A stretch of DNA of 7,203 nucleotides from Alistipes sp. UBA928 (GCA_002293665.1 DBDQ01000110.1:1-7203); one strand, 5' to 3'. Positions 1 to 5,401 are shown, counted from the first letter of the stretch. Made by a program: numbers and translations. Notes: a model not told the origin generated them from the sequence alone.

Positions 1-1
1 C

Positions 2-607
2 GCCCAACTTCACGATGCCATCCGCGATGACAGGGTGGGGCGCGTGGAGTCGATGCAGCCCGTGATCGAGGGGCTGCTCGCACGCGCCGACGCGATGTGC
101 ACCCCGCAGCGCCTGGCCCGCGAGGGAAAACTTCCTATGCGTACGACGCATTGCGACACGAAGGTCGACAACGTGCTGTTCGACGAGGCAACGGGCGAGG
201 TGCTGTGCGTCATAGACCTCGACACGACTATGCCCGGACTCGTAATGTCTGACTTCGGCGACTTCATCCGCACGGCGGCCAACACCGGCGCCGAGGATGA
301 TACCGACCTCACCCGCGTGGGGCTCGACATGGCGATATTTCGCTCCTTCGCCCGCGGCTACATCGAGACGGCGGGGGCGTTCCTCACCCCGCTCGAACGG
401 GAACTGCTGCCGCTGGGTGCGCTCATGCTCACCTATATGCAGGCCGTGAGATTCCTCACTGACTATCTCGCCGGCGACACCTACTACAAGACCCGCTCGC
501 TGCACCACAATCGCGAGCGGACACTGGCCCAATTGGCCATGTTGGAGAGTGTAGAGGTTCATGAGGTTGAAATGGAAAATTACATTAATTCTTTGCAGAT
601 AAAATGA
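2..607 (+). CDS. NahK-like sugar 1-kinase of the APH phosphotransferase fold (5' end outside window)
   Basis: The reading frame is open from base 2, so the gene starts upstream and the GTG at 35 is not its real start; about 201 C-terminal residues are visible. The Brenner-type kinase signature HCDTKVDN (bases 149-172) supplies the catalytic Asp (codon 155-157) and a metal-binding Asn. CVIDLDTTMPG (about 206-238) supplies the second metal-binding Asp pair. The form H-x-DTK-x-x-NVLFD followed by IDLDT-x-MPG resembles N-acetylhexosamine 1-kinases (NahK), which phosphorylate GlcNAc/GalNAc at C1, more than antibiotic-modifying APH enzymes. No signal peptide can be judged; the fold is normally cytosolic. 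The stop overlaps the next gene's start as ATGA (604-607), implying translational coupling to the GH109 lipoprotein and supporting a GalNAc-salvage role. Homologues in Bacteroidota are sometimes labelled mucin desulfatase, which the kinase motifs contradict. Family is confident; exact sugar is inference. Confidence 0.85.
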   Translation, partial: AQLHDAIRDDRVGRVESMQPVIEGLLARADAMCTPQRLAREGKLPMRTTHCDTKVDNVLFDEATGEVLCVIDLDTTMPGLVMSDFGDFIRTAANTGAEDDTDLTRVGLDMAIFRSFARGYIETAGAFLTPLERELLPLGALMLTYMQAVRFLTDYLAGDTYYKTRSLHHNRERTLAQLAMLESVEVHEVEMENYINSLQIK

Positions 608-1959
608 AAAATTTATTTTTCTTATTGTTGCTATCGGCAGCCGGCCTGACCGGATGTATCTCTAAAAACGATATCGCAGGGCAAATGATCGCAACTCCGA
701 CTCCCGAACGCGCCGCTGGACAGGCCGACGTGTTGCAGCTCGCTGTTGATCCCCTGCCCACGGTTCGCGTCGCCTTCATCGGCCTCGGCATGAGAGGGCC
801 AGGCGCGGTGGAGCGCATGACCCACATACCCGGAGTGGAGATCGTGGCGCTGTGCGACGTACTCCCGCAAAACACCGCCCGAGTCAACGCCATGCTCGAG
901 GAGCGCGGCCGTCCGCGGGCGCAGGAGTTCAGCGGCGACACCGAAGCGTGGCGCCGTGTGACTGCCCTGCCCGGCGTCGATCTCGTCTACGTGGCCACCG
1001 ACTGGATTCACCACGCGCAGATCGGCATCCAAGCCATGCGCGACGGCAAGCATGTTGCGATCGAGGTGCCGAGCGCCATGAACATGGAGGAGATTTGGGC
1101 CCTCGTCGATACCTCCGAGCAGACGCGCCGCCACTGTATGCCCCTTGAGAACTGCTGCTACGACTTCTTTGAGCTCACCACTCTCAACATGGTGCAGCAG
1201 GGCCTCCTGGGCGAGATCATCCACGGTGAGGGGGCCTACATCCACGGACTGCAGCCCTACTGGGACAGCTACTGGAACGACTGGCGCATGAAATACAACC
1301 GCACCCACCGTGGCGATCTCTATCCCACGCACGGCCTTGGGCCCGTATGCCAGGCGATGGGCATCCACCGCGGCGACAAGATGAACTACCTCGTTTCGGT
1401 CGACACCCGCGCCGTGGGCAATCCCGAGTTCCTGCGCGAGAAGCGCGGCGAGACCGTACCCGAAGGCGAATTCCGCAACGGCGACCACACCTCGACACTG
1501 ATCCGCACCGAGCTTGGCCACACGATCCTCGTCGAACACAACGTCACCTCGCCCCGCCCCTACGACCGCATGTACCAACTCACCGGCACCCGCGGTTTCG
1601 CCAACAAATATCCGGTGCAGGGTTTCGCGCTCGACAGCCACAGTTTCGTCTCCGACGCGGAGCGCGCCGCGTTGATGGAGCGCTACAAACACCCCATCGT
1701 GCACGACATAGAAGAGTTGGCCCGCACGGTCGGCGGCCACGGGGGAATGGACTTCGTGATGGACTACCGCCTCGTCTATTGCCTGCAAAACGGCCTGCCG
1801 CTCGACATGGACGTCTACGACCTTGCGGAGTGGTGTTGCGTGATCCCGTTGAGCGAGACCTCGCTCGACAACGGCAGTGCTCCTGTCGAGATACCCGACT
1901 TCACGCGCGGCGCCTGGAACCGTCTCTCCGGTTTCCGCCACGCCGTGGCCGGTCTATAA
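604..1959 (+). CDS. GH109 NAD-dependent alpha-N-acetylgalactosaminidase, lipoprotein (Gfo/Idh/MocA fold)
   Basis: 451 residues. The first 17 residues (MKNLFFLLLLSAAGLTG) followed by Cys18 form a type II signal with lipobox LTGC, so the protein is probably a membrane-anchored lipoprotein; a Lys/Asp-containing stretch after the Cys is only a weak match to the Bacteroidota surface-export signal. A Rossmann domain follows from about residue 54 (VRVAFIGLGMRGPG, the dinucleotide loop, residues 54-67; acidic residue in ALCD at 82-85). Conserved family stretches include ATDWIHH (131-137), GKHVAIEVP (148-156), YWNDWRMKYNRTHRGD (223-238) and YPTHGLGP (240-247), whose Tyr240/His243 pair matches the catalytic-site Tyr-x-x-His of GH109. 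GH109 enzymes use tightly bound NAD in an oxidation-elimination-addition mechanism to remove terminal alpha-GalNAc, as on blood group A antigen. Length is normal for the family. The start is fixed by the ATGA overlap with the kinase and by the signal peptide. No Tat twin-arginine motif is present. Substrate is inferred from the family. Confidence 0.9.
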   Translation: MKNLFFLLLLSAAGLTGCISKNDIAGQMIATPTPERAAGQADVLQLAVDPLPTVRVAFIGLGMRGPGAVERMTHIPGVEIVALCDVLPQNTARVNAMLEERGRPRAQEFSGDTEAWRRVTALPGVDLVYVATDWIHHAQIGIQAMRDGKHVAIEVPSAMNMEEIWALVDTSEQTRRHCMPLENCCYDFFELTTLNMVQQGLLGEIIHGEGAYIHGLQPYWDSYWNDWRMKYNRTHRGDLYPTHGLGPVCQAMGIHRGDKMNYLVSVDTRAVGNPEFLREKRGETVPEGEFRNGDHTSTLIRTELGHTILVEHNVTSPRPYDRMYQLTGTRGFANKYPVQGFALDSHSFVSDAERAALMERYKHPIVHDIEELARTVGGHGGMDFVMDYRLVYCLQNGLPLDMDVYDLAEWCCVIPLSETSLDNGSAPVEIPDFTRGAWNRLSGFRHAVAGL

Positions 1960-2490
1960 CTGCGTTTCGCCCGGAGTGGGGGCTTCCTCTGCCGGGGCCT
2001 CCACCTCGGGCTCTGGCAGCGGTTTATTGGTCTCCTGGCGAATCCAAAAGAGGGCGAGTGCCACCCCGATTAAGACCATTGCTAATGTCAGCGCGAGCAT
2101 GTTGGATTCCAGTTCGTATCCCATATTATTTATCCACCGTTCTATTAGGAACGGGAATGAAATGGGTATGAAGGCGAGCGCGAGACCCGTGCGCAGTTTG
2201 TTTTGCCGCGTCACGGGAGCCATAGCCACCATCGAGAAGAGGAAGTAGGCAAATTTCACGATGCCGAACAGGCCGGTGACGATTATTGCGATTATCGAAT
2301 CCGCCGCCATGCCGCGCAGCATGAAATTCACCATCCATCCTCCCGCCAGTTGTATCATCAGTACCCCGGCGATACCTACGGGCAGCACCAGTATCCACCG
2401 CAGCACGGGATTGAGTTTGACGGCAAAATTGAAATCCAGGTCGGAATTGATCTCGAGACTTTTGTTTTTCTCCTTGTTTTGTTTTTTCAT
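1954..2490 (-). CDS. Four-helix integral membrane protein, function unknown
   Basis: 178 residues; I do not recognise a named family. The N-terminus is strongly basic and polar (MKKQNKEKNK), followed by four hydrophobic segments at about residues 28-48, 66-90, 100-118 and 130-150. The C-terminal tail (about 156-178) is rich in Pro and Glu (PLPEPEVEAPAEEAPTPGE) and probably soluble. No catalytic motif is visible. The ATG at 2488-2490 follows the stop of the DUF1266 gene by 23 bases on the same strand, so the two are probably cotranscribed from the promoter at 3430-3461. The start has only an A-rich context and no Shine-Dalgarno sequence, usual in this phylum. The gene ends TAG at 1954-1956 and overlaps the last 6 bases of the convergent GH109 gene, leaving no room for an intergenic terminator. 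Reality as a gene rests on the membrane pattern, operon position and low-complexity tail. Confidence 0.8.
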   Translation of the reverse strand: MKKQNKEKNKSLEINSDLDFNFAVKLNPVLRWILVLPVGIAGVLMIQLAGGWMVNFMLRGMAADSIIAIIVTGLFGIVKFAYFLFSMVAMAPVTRQNKLRTGLALAFIPISFPFLIERWINNMGYELESNMLALTLAMVLIGVALALFWIRQETNKPLPEPEVEAPAEEAPTPGETQL

Positions 2491-2513
2491 TTTGTTAGGG
2501 GGGTATTAGGGGG
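2491..2513 (-). repeat. C-rich imperfect tandem repeat in the intercistronic spacer
   Basis: On the minus strand the whole spacer between the DUF1266 stop and the next ATG reads CCCCCTAATA then CCCCCCTAACA, two near-identical units of 10 and 11 bases. It contains two further TAA triplets. No Shine-Dalgarno-like purine run is present, so the C-rich spacer itself directly precedes AAAATG-type initiation. Confidence 0.6.
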
Positions 2514-3320
2514 TTATTTAAGTGTTATGGTTTTCCACGGACTGTTTGCATCCTTTAGGCAGTACTCCGTAAAGTTGTACATACCGCCGAGCGTAAATGA
2601 GTCGCCGCCCCACATCCCGCGCCCGATGAGGTAAGCGACGGCCAGCTCTTCCCACGTCGAATACTCCGCCGCCGCCGACTGCCCGGCTTTCCTGATGTAG
2701 TCCCACGCGGTCTGCTCGTCTATGTAGCCTGCGCCGAAAGCGCTCCGGGTCACGGTCACGAGCCGCCCCATGTCCCACGCCAGAATGCCTTTGTCGATAT
2801 TCTTCTCGTTAAAAGCCACCAGCGGGTCGTTGCCGCGCGTCCCGTCCATAACCTCCCTGAGGTTGTCCCCATACGCTATCGCTCTGCCGAGCAGGTTTTC
2901 GTATCTCTCTTCGAGCCGTTCGGTTCCGGCGGTGTCGCCGGCCTGTGCCGCGGCTCGATTGAAAAGCTCGTCATACAACTCATGGATGGCCTCCTGGCGT
3001 GCGTTCGCATCCGTAGCCCTTTTCACTATGGGCCAAATGTCGTTGAATATCGCGCGGTGTCCTTCGGTCTGAAACCAGTCGAGGGTCGAAACCGCATCTT
3101 CGGCCGAGGCGATCCCGTACCATTTGTTCAGCTGAGTGCGCAGATGTCCGCGCGAAAGACCCGTGGCAAGGGAGTTACACCAGGCGGTGATCTGTTCGCT
3201 GTTGATCAGCCCTGTGAGCAGTGCCCTTTTGTCGGCATCGGCGAGTGGCGGGGCTTTGGGATTTTCCCGGAATTTCTTGTCCGAGAGCGATCGAAAGAAG
3301 AATTTGATTTTACCAAACAT
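2514..3320 (-). CDS. DUF1266 domain protein
   Basis: 268 residues, no signal peptide or membrane segment; presumably cytoplasmic. It shows the recognisable features of the DUF1266 family (E. coli YbeU/YbeR group): an N-terminal half with ITAWCNSLATGLSRG (44-58), a WYGI motif (67-70), and DWFQTEGHR (81-89). The C-terminal half has AWDMGRLVTVTRSAFGAGYI (181-200), then DEQTAWDYIRKAG (201-213) and WEELAVAYLIGRGMWGG (223-239). This helical family has no established biochemical activity. Start ATG at 3318-3320 lies about 100 bases downstream of a canonical Bacteroidota promoter on the minus strand. A four-helix membrane protein follows after 23 bases, forming a likely two-gene operon, so a role at or near the inner membrane is possible but only inferred. 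Family assignment is from remembered motifs, not a search. Confidence 0.85.
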   Translation of the reverse strand: MFGKIKFFFRSLSDKKFRENPKAPPLADADKRALLTGLINSEQITAWCNSLATGLSRGHLRTQLNKWYGIASAEDAVSTLDWFQTEGHRAIFNDIWPIVKRATDANARQEAIHELYDELFNRAAAQAGDTAGTERLEERYENLLGRAIAYGDNLREVMDGTRGNDPLVAFNEKNIDKGILAWDMGRLVTVTRSAFGAGYIDEQTAWDYIRKAGQSAAAEYSTWEELAVAYLIGRGMWGGDSFTLGGMYNFTEYCLKDANSPWKTITLK

Positions 3321-3339
3321 AAAGATTGTCGAGGGTTAT

Positions 3340-3354
3340 GCCCCTTCGCGGGGC
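3340..3354 (-). other. GC hairpin in the DUF1266 leader
   Basis: GCCCC (3340-3344) and GGGGC (3350-3354) form a perfect 5-bp stem with a 5-base loop. It sits 20 bases upstream of the DUF1266 start, inside its predicted 5' leader. No T-run follows on either strand, so it is not a normal intrinsic terminator; it could modulate translation or mRNA stability. Confidence 0.4.
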
Positions 3355-3395
3355 GGATCACTATTTTGTTCGGGTGTCCGATTCTGGTTTCGGTG

Positions 3396-3407
3396 TGTCG
3401 GCCGACA
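3396..3407. promoter_or_regulatory. 12-bp perfect palindrome, possible operator
   Basis: TGTCGGCCGACA is its own reverse complement. It lies about 20 bases downstream of the minus-strand -7 box, just past the expected transcription start of the DUF1266 operon, a position where a repressor could act. In GC-rich DNA such a palindrome can occur by chance, so the regulatory role is inference. Confidence 0.35.
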
Positions 3408-3429
3408 TCGCCTTCGCCGAATCGAGCCC

Positions 3430-3461
3430 CAAATTTAAAGGAAAAAAACGGAAAAGACAAA
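3430..3461 (-). promoter_or_regulatory. Bacteroidota promoter of the DUF1266-membrane protein operon
   Basis: Reading the minus strand, TTTG (3461-3458) is followed by exactly 20 bases and then TAAATTTG (3437-3430). This matches the Bacteroidota primary sigma-factor consensus of a -33 TTTG box and a -7 TAnnTTTG box. Transcription would begin near 3422-3426, giving a leader of about 100 bases before the ATG at 3320. The spacer is pyrimidine-rich on this strand. Confidence 0.75.
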
Positions 3462-3478
3462 AAATGATATTTATTTCG

Positions 3479-3486
3479 TATCTTTG
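3479..3486 (+). promoter_or_regulatory. Predicted -7 box for the MuiA-like gene
   Basis: TATCTTTG matches the Bacteroidota -7 consensus TAnnTTTG. The predicted start is near 3490-3494, a leader of about 75 bases. No TTTG is found at the usual -33 distance (about 3455-3458 reads AGAC), so this promoter is weaker by sequence than its divergent partner. The -33 region overlaps that of the leftward promoter, so the two may compete for polymerase. Confidence 0.55.
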
Positions 3487-3510
3487 ACACTGCTCGAACG
3501 CAGCCCGTTT

Positions 3511-3552
3511 ATGGAAAAACCACCCTGCGAGCATCAATCGGACAAACCATAA
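3511..3552 (+). CDS. Possible 13-codon upstream ORF in the leader of the MuiA-like gene
   Basis: An ATG at 3511 opens a frame encoding MEKPPCEHQSDKP and closes with TAA at 3550-3552, 13 bases before the main start. It is in a different frame from the main gene and lies within the predicted transcript. No ribosome-binding sequence or amino-acid run points to attenuation; it may be a chance ORF. Confidence 0.15.
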   Translation: MEKPPCEHQSDKP

Positions 3553-3565
3553 ACTTGAAACAGCT

Positions 3566-5254
3566 ATGAATAAAGTGAAGATTTTTACAATGCTGGCACT
3601 CGCGGCAGTGGCGACACCAATGGCGGGAAGTGCCCAGGAGGCGAGACCCGTAATGTCGAAGGTCACGGCCGCGACGGTCTTTTTGCAGGGCGCCGAGTTG
3701 ACGTCGACCGCCACGCTCACCCTCAGAAAGGGGACGGGCGAAGTCTCGATCGAGGGGCTCAGTCCCGACATCGACGTCAACTCCATTCGTATCAACATCG
3801 GCGGCGGGGTGGTGGTGTCGTCCCGTGAGTTTTCGATCGACTACCTCTCGTCGGTTCGCGGCCCCGACGGCACGCCGCGCCTGCGCATGCTGCGCGACTC
3901 GATCGACATCTACACCGCGGCGTGCGAAAAGACCGACGCCGACATAGAGATCAACAGCGATATGCAGAGCTACCTCACCACGGGCATAGCCAAGAACGTC
4001 TCGGGCTCCGAGGCGGGCCTCGGGATCGACGAACTGCGCCAAACTATGGACTACTTCAAGTCGAAGTCGGAGGAGATACTCACCGCCGGGCGCGAACTGA
4101 AACGCCGGCGCGAAAAGCTCTACGAAGCGCTCACGCGGGTTAGCAACCAGTACAACGAGGAGTCGGGCCGCGGAGGCCGCACGTCGGGAGTGCTCAAGCT
4201 GAGCCTCACCGCTCCGTCGGCGGGCACCTTCACCGCCACCATCACCTGTTTCACTCCCTCCGCGCGTTGGTCGCCCTACTACGACATAAACGCCTTCGCC
4301 TCCGACCGCCCCGTCACCATCGCCTCGCGTTCGCGGGTGAGCCAGACCACGGGCCTCGACTGGCAGAACGTGCGCCTCTCGCTCTCTACCGCCACTCCTT
4401 CCAACGGACGCGTCGCGCCCCTGTTCTCGACCTGGTTCCTGCGCGAGCAGCAGCTTCCCATGCCCGTCGCGAGGGCTGCCGCAATGCAGAACTCCGTCTC
4501 CTACGATATGGACGAGGAGGTCATTCAAGATATGGTCGTGGTCGGATACGGTACCCAGCGCAAAGCCGAACTCACGGGTGCCGCGGCCGCTCCCGTTCCC
4601 ACGCCCACCATCTACGATCACATCACCACCTCCACGGGCGCCCTTGACATGGTATACAACATCGACCTGCCCTACACCATTCCCGGCAACGGCAGGGAGC
4701 AGGCCATAGACCTCGCAACGGCCCAAGCCCCGGCCGAGTATAAATACTACTGCGCCCCGAGGCTCGACGGCGCCACCTATCTCGTCGCCGAGATCGCCGA
4801 ACCCGAGAAACTGGGCCTGCTCTCGGCTCCGGCCGGCATAACCTACGACGGCACCTGGGTGGGCGACACATGGATCGACGCGAGCTCCACGCAGGAGAAG
4901 CTGACCCTCTCCCTCGGTATCGACAAACGTGTGAGCGTCACCCGCGAACTCCAGCGCGAATTCTCCTCGACACGCACCACCGGCTCCACCACCGAGCAGA
5001 CATTCACATGGAACATCACGGTGCGCAACAACCAGACCCGCCCCGTGAACATGGTGCTCAAGGATCAGTATCCCACCTCGACCGACCGCAACATAACCGT
5101 GACCCTCGACACCAAAACCACCACCCCCTGGACAGCCAACATTCCGGAGACCGGGGTGGTGACCTGGGAGGGCGAAATGGCGGCCGGCGAGGTGCGCTCC
5201 CACACCTTCTCCTACACGGTGAAATACCCGCGCGGAATGAACCTCGATCTCTAA
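3566..5254 (+). CDS. Secreted MuiA-like protein (DUF4140 / coiled coil / DUF4139) with embedded SusC-like signature
   Basis: 562 residues. Residues 1-23 form a signal peptide with likely cleavage after GSA (21-23), so the mature protein is exported, probably periplasmic or envelope-attached. A DUF4140-type domain follows (about 30-130: AATVFLQGAELT, then VSIEGLSPDIDVNSIRI). A charged helical, coiled-coil-like stretch covers about 150-198. The DUF4139 domain extends from about 207 to the end, with family hallmarks SARWSPYYDINA (232-243), TTGLDWQNVRLSLSTATP (261-278), TWNITVRNNQTRPVNMVLKDQ (from 481) and the terminal YTVKYPRGMNL. The family is named after mucoidy inhibitor MuiA, but its biochemical function is not established. 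Unusually, residues 316-339 contain VVVGYGTQRKAELTGA preceded by an acidic stretch, the signature found near the plug start of SusC/RagA TonB-dependent receptors. There is no barrel here, so this is not a receptor. The start is supported by the signal peptide; a strong terminator follows the stop. Confidence 0.9.
   Translation: MNKVKIFTMLALAAVATPMAGSAQEARPVMSKVTAATVFLQGAELTSTATLTLRKGTGEVSIEGLSPDIDVNSIRINIGGGVVVSSREFSIDYLSSVRGPDGTPRLRMLRDSIDIYTAACEKTDADIEINSDMQSYLTTGIAKNVSGSEAGLGIDELRQTMDYFKSKSEEILTAGRELKRRREKLYEALTRVSNQYNEESGRGGRTSGVLKLSLTAPSAGTFTATITCFTPSARWSPYYDINAFASDRPVTIASRSRVSQTTGLDWQNVRLSLSTATPSNGRVAPLFSTWFLREQQLPMPVARAAAMQNSVSYDMDEEVIQDMVVVGYGTQRKAELTGAAAAPVPTPTIYDHITTSTGALDMVYNIDLPYTIPGNGREQAIDLATAQAPAEYKYYCAPRLDGATYLVAEIAEPEKLGLLSAPAGITYDGTWVGDTWIDASSTQEKLTLSLGIDKRVSVTRELQREFSSTRTTGSTTEQTFTWNITVRNNQTRPVNMVLKDQYPTSTDRNITVTLDTKTTTPWTANIPETGVVTWEGEMAAGEVRSHTFSYTVKYPRGMNLDL
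4511..4585 (+). other. SusC/RagA-type signature embedded in the MuiA-like protein
   Basis: Residues 316-340 run from an acidic DEEV through VVVGYGTQRKAELTGA (324-339). In SusC/RagA outer-membrane transporters a near-identical string links the N-terminal carboxypeptidase-regulatory-like domain, through the TonB-box region, to the plug. Here it is followed by a short Ala/Pro linker (340-348) and then DUF4139 sequence resumes. The reading frame is uninterrupted. Confidence 0.75.
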
Positions 5255-5274
5255 CTCTCAGAGCATCAGGTGGC

Positions 5275-5307
5275 AAGGGACGGGCATACTATGGTCTGTC
5301 CCTTTTT
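5275..5307 (+). terminator. Intrinsic terminator after the MuiA-like gene
   Basis: AAGGGACGGGC (5275-5285) pairs with GTCTGTCCCTT (5294-5304) to form an 11-bp stem including two G-U pairs, with loop ATACTATG, and the stem runs directly into a T tract ending at 5307. It begins 20 bases after the stop at 5254. It should separate this gene from nrdD, which therefore needs its own promoter. Confidence 0.85.
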
Positions 5308-5338
5308 CGTTACTACTTAGGGGATTACGGTTAATCGG

Positions 5339-5357
5339 AATAACTTGTTAATAACTT
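5339..5357. repeat. Direct repeat AATAACTT spaced by one helical turn
   Basis: AATAACTT occurs at 5339-5346 and 5350-5357, start-to-start distance 11 bases. GTTAAT also occurs twice nearby (5330-5335 and 5347-5352). The block lies immediately upstream of the predicted nrdD promoter dyad, so a tandem protein-binding site is possible; it is AT-rich and could be coincidental. Confidence 0.35.
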
Positions 5358-5392
5358 CGCAAGGTGGTTCGGGCACACGTCCGAAACTTGCG
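5358..5392. promoter_or_regulatory. Two-tier dyad abutting the predicted nrdD promoter
   Basis: Outer arms CGCAAG (5358-5363) and CTTGCG (5387-5392) flank inner arms TTCGGGC (5368-5374) and GTCCGAA (5379-5385) with loop ACAC. The inner stem has one G-T pair; a GTGG/A asymmetric interruption separates the tiers. The dyad ends one base before the putative -7 box at 5394, so as DNA it covers the -33 region and could be an operator. If transcribed from further upstream, it would be a strong RNA hairpin instead. Thirteen paired positions make chance unlikely. Confidence 0.6.
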
Positions 5393-5393
5393 G

Positions 5394-5401
5394 TAATTTT
5401 G
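5394..5401 (+). promoter_or_regulatory. Predicted -7 box for nrdD
   Basis: TAATTTTG fits the Bacteroidota -7 consensus TAnnTTTG. Transcription would start near 5405-5409 and give a leader of about 130 bases. No TTTG stands at the -33 distance, where the inner arm of the dyad lies instead. A second, imperfect box TATTTTG at 5418-5424 is an alternative. The upstream terminator makes a promoter in this region necessary. Confidence 0.5.

Noticed and set aside
560..604. Internal promoter before the GH109 gene in the AT-rich junction
   Set aside because: TTCTTTG occurs but lacks the TA of TAnnTTTG; the AT-richness is explained by a translation start region and the ATGA coupling makes a separate promoter unnecessary.
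2..607. Aminoglycoside resistance gene or mucin desulfatase
   Set aside because: The Brenner motif shows an APH fold, but the HCDTKVDN/IDLDTTMPG form and the GH109 neighbour point to a sugar kinase. Nothing resembles a sulfatase (no C/S-x-P-x-R motif seen).
631..1941. 436-codon open frame antisense to the GH109 gene
   Set aside because: Same codon-bias shadow; the sense product matches GH109 end to end.
1928..1952. Hairpin CCGG..GCCAC/GTGGC..CCGG at the end of GH109 as a bidirectional terminator
   Set aside because: The stem is short and coding, and no T-run follows on either strand.
604..1959. Ordinary sugar dehydrogenase
   Set aside because: The fold is Gfo/Idh/MocA, but the lipoprotein signal and family-specific stretches such as YPTHGLGP fit GH109 hydrolases rather than a cytosolic dehydrogenase.
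3509..5203. 564-codon open frame antisense to the MuiA-like gene
   Set aside because: It mirrors the DUF4140/DUF4139 gene; its product is rich in Gly/Arg/Val/His with no domain, typical of the antisense frame of GC-biased codons. The sense frame has a signal peptide and family motifs.
5341..5354. DnaA box upstream of nrdD (TTATTAACA on the minus strand)
   Set aside because: It deviates from TTATNCACA and occurs once in AT-rich sequence; insufficient for a DnaA site.
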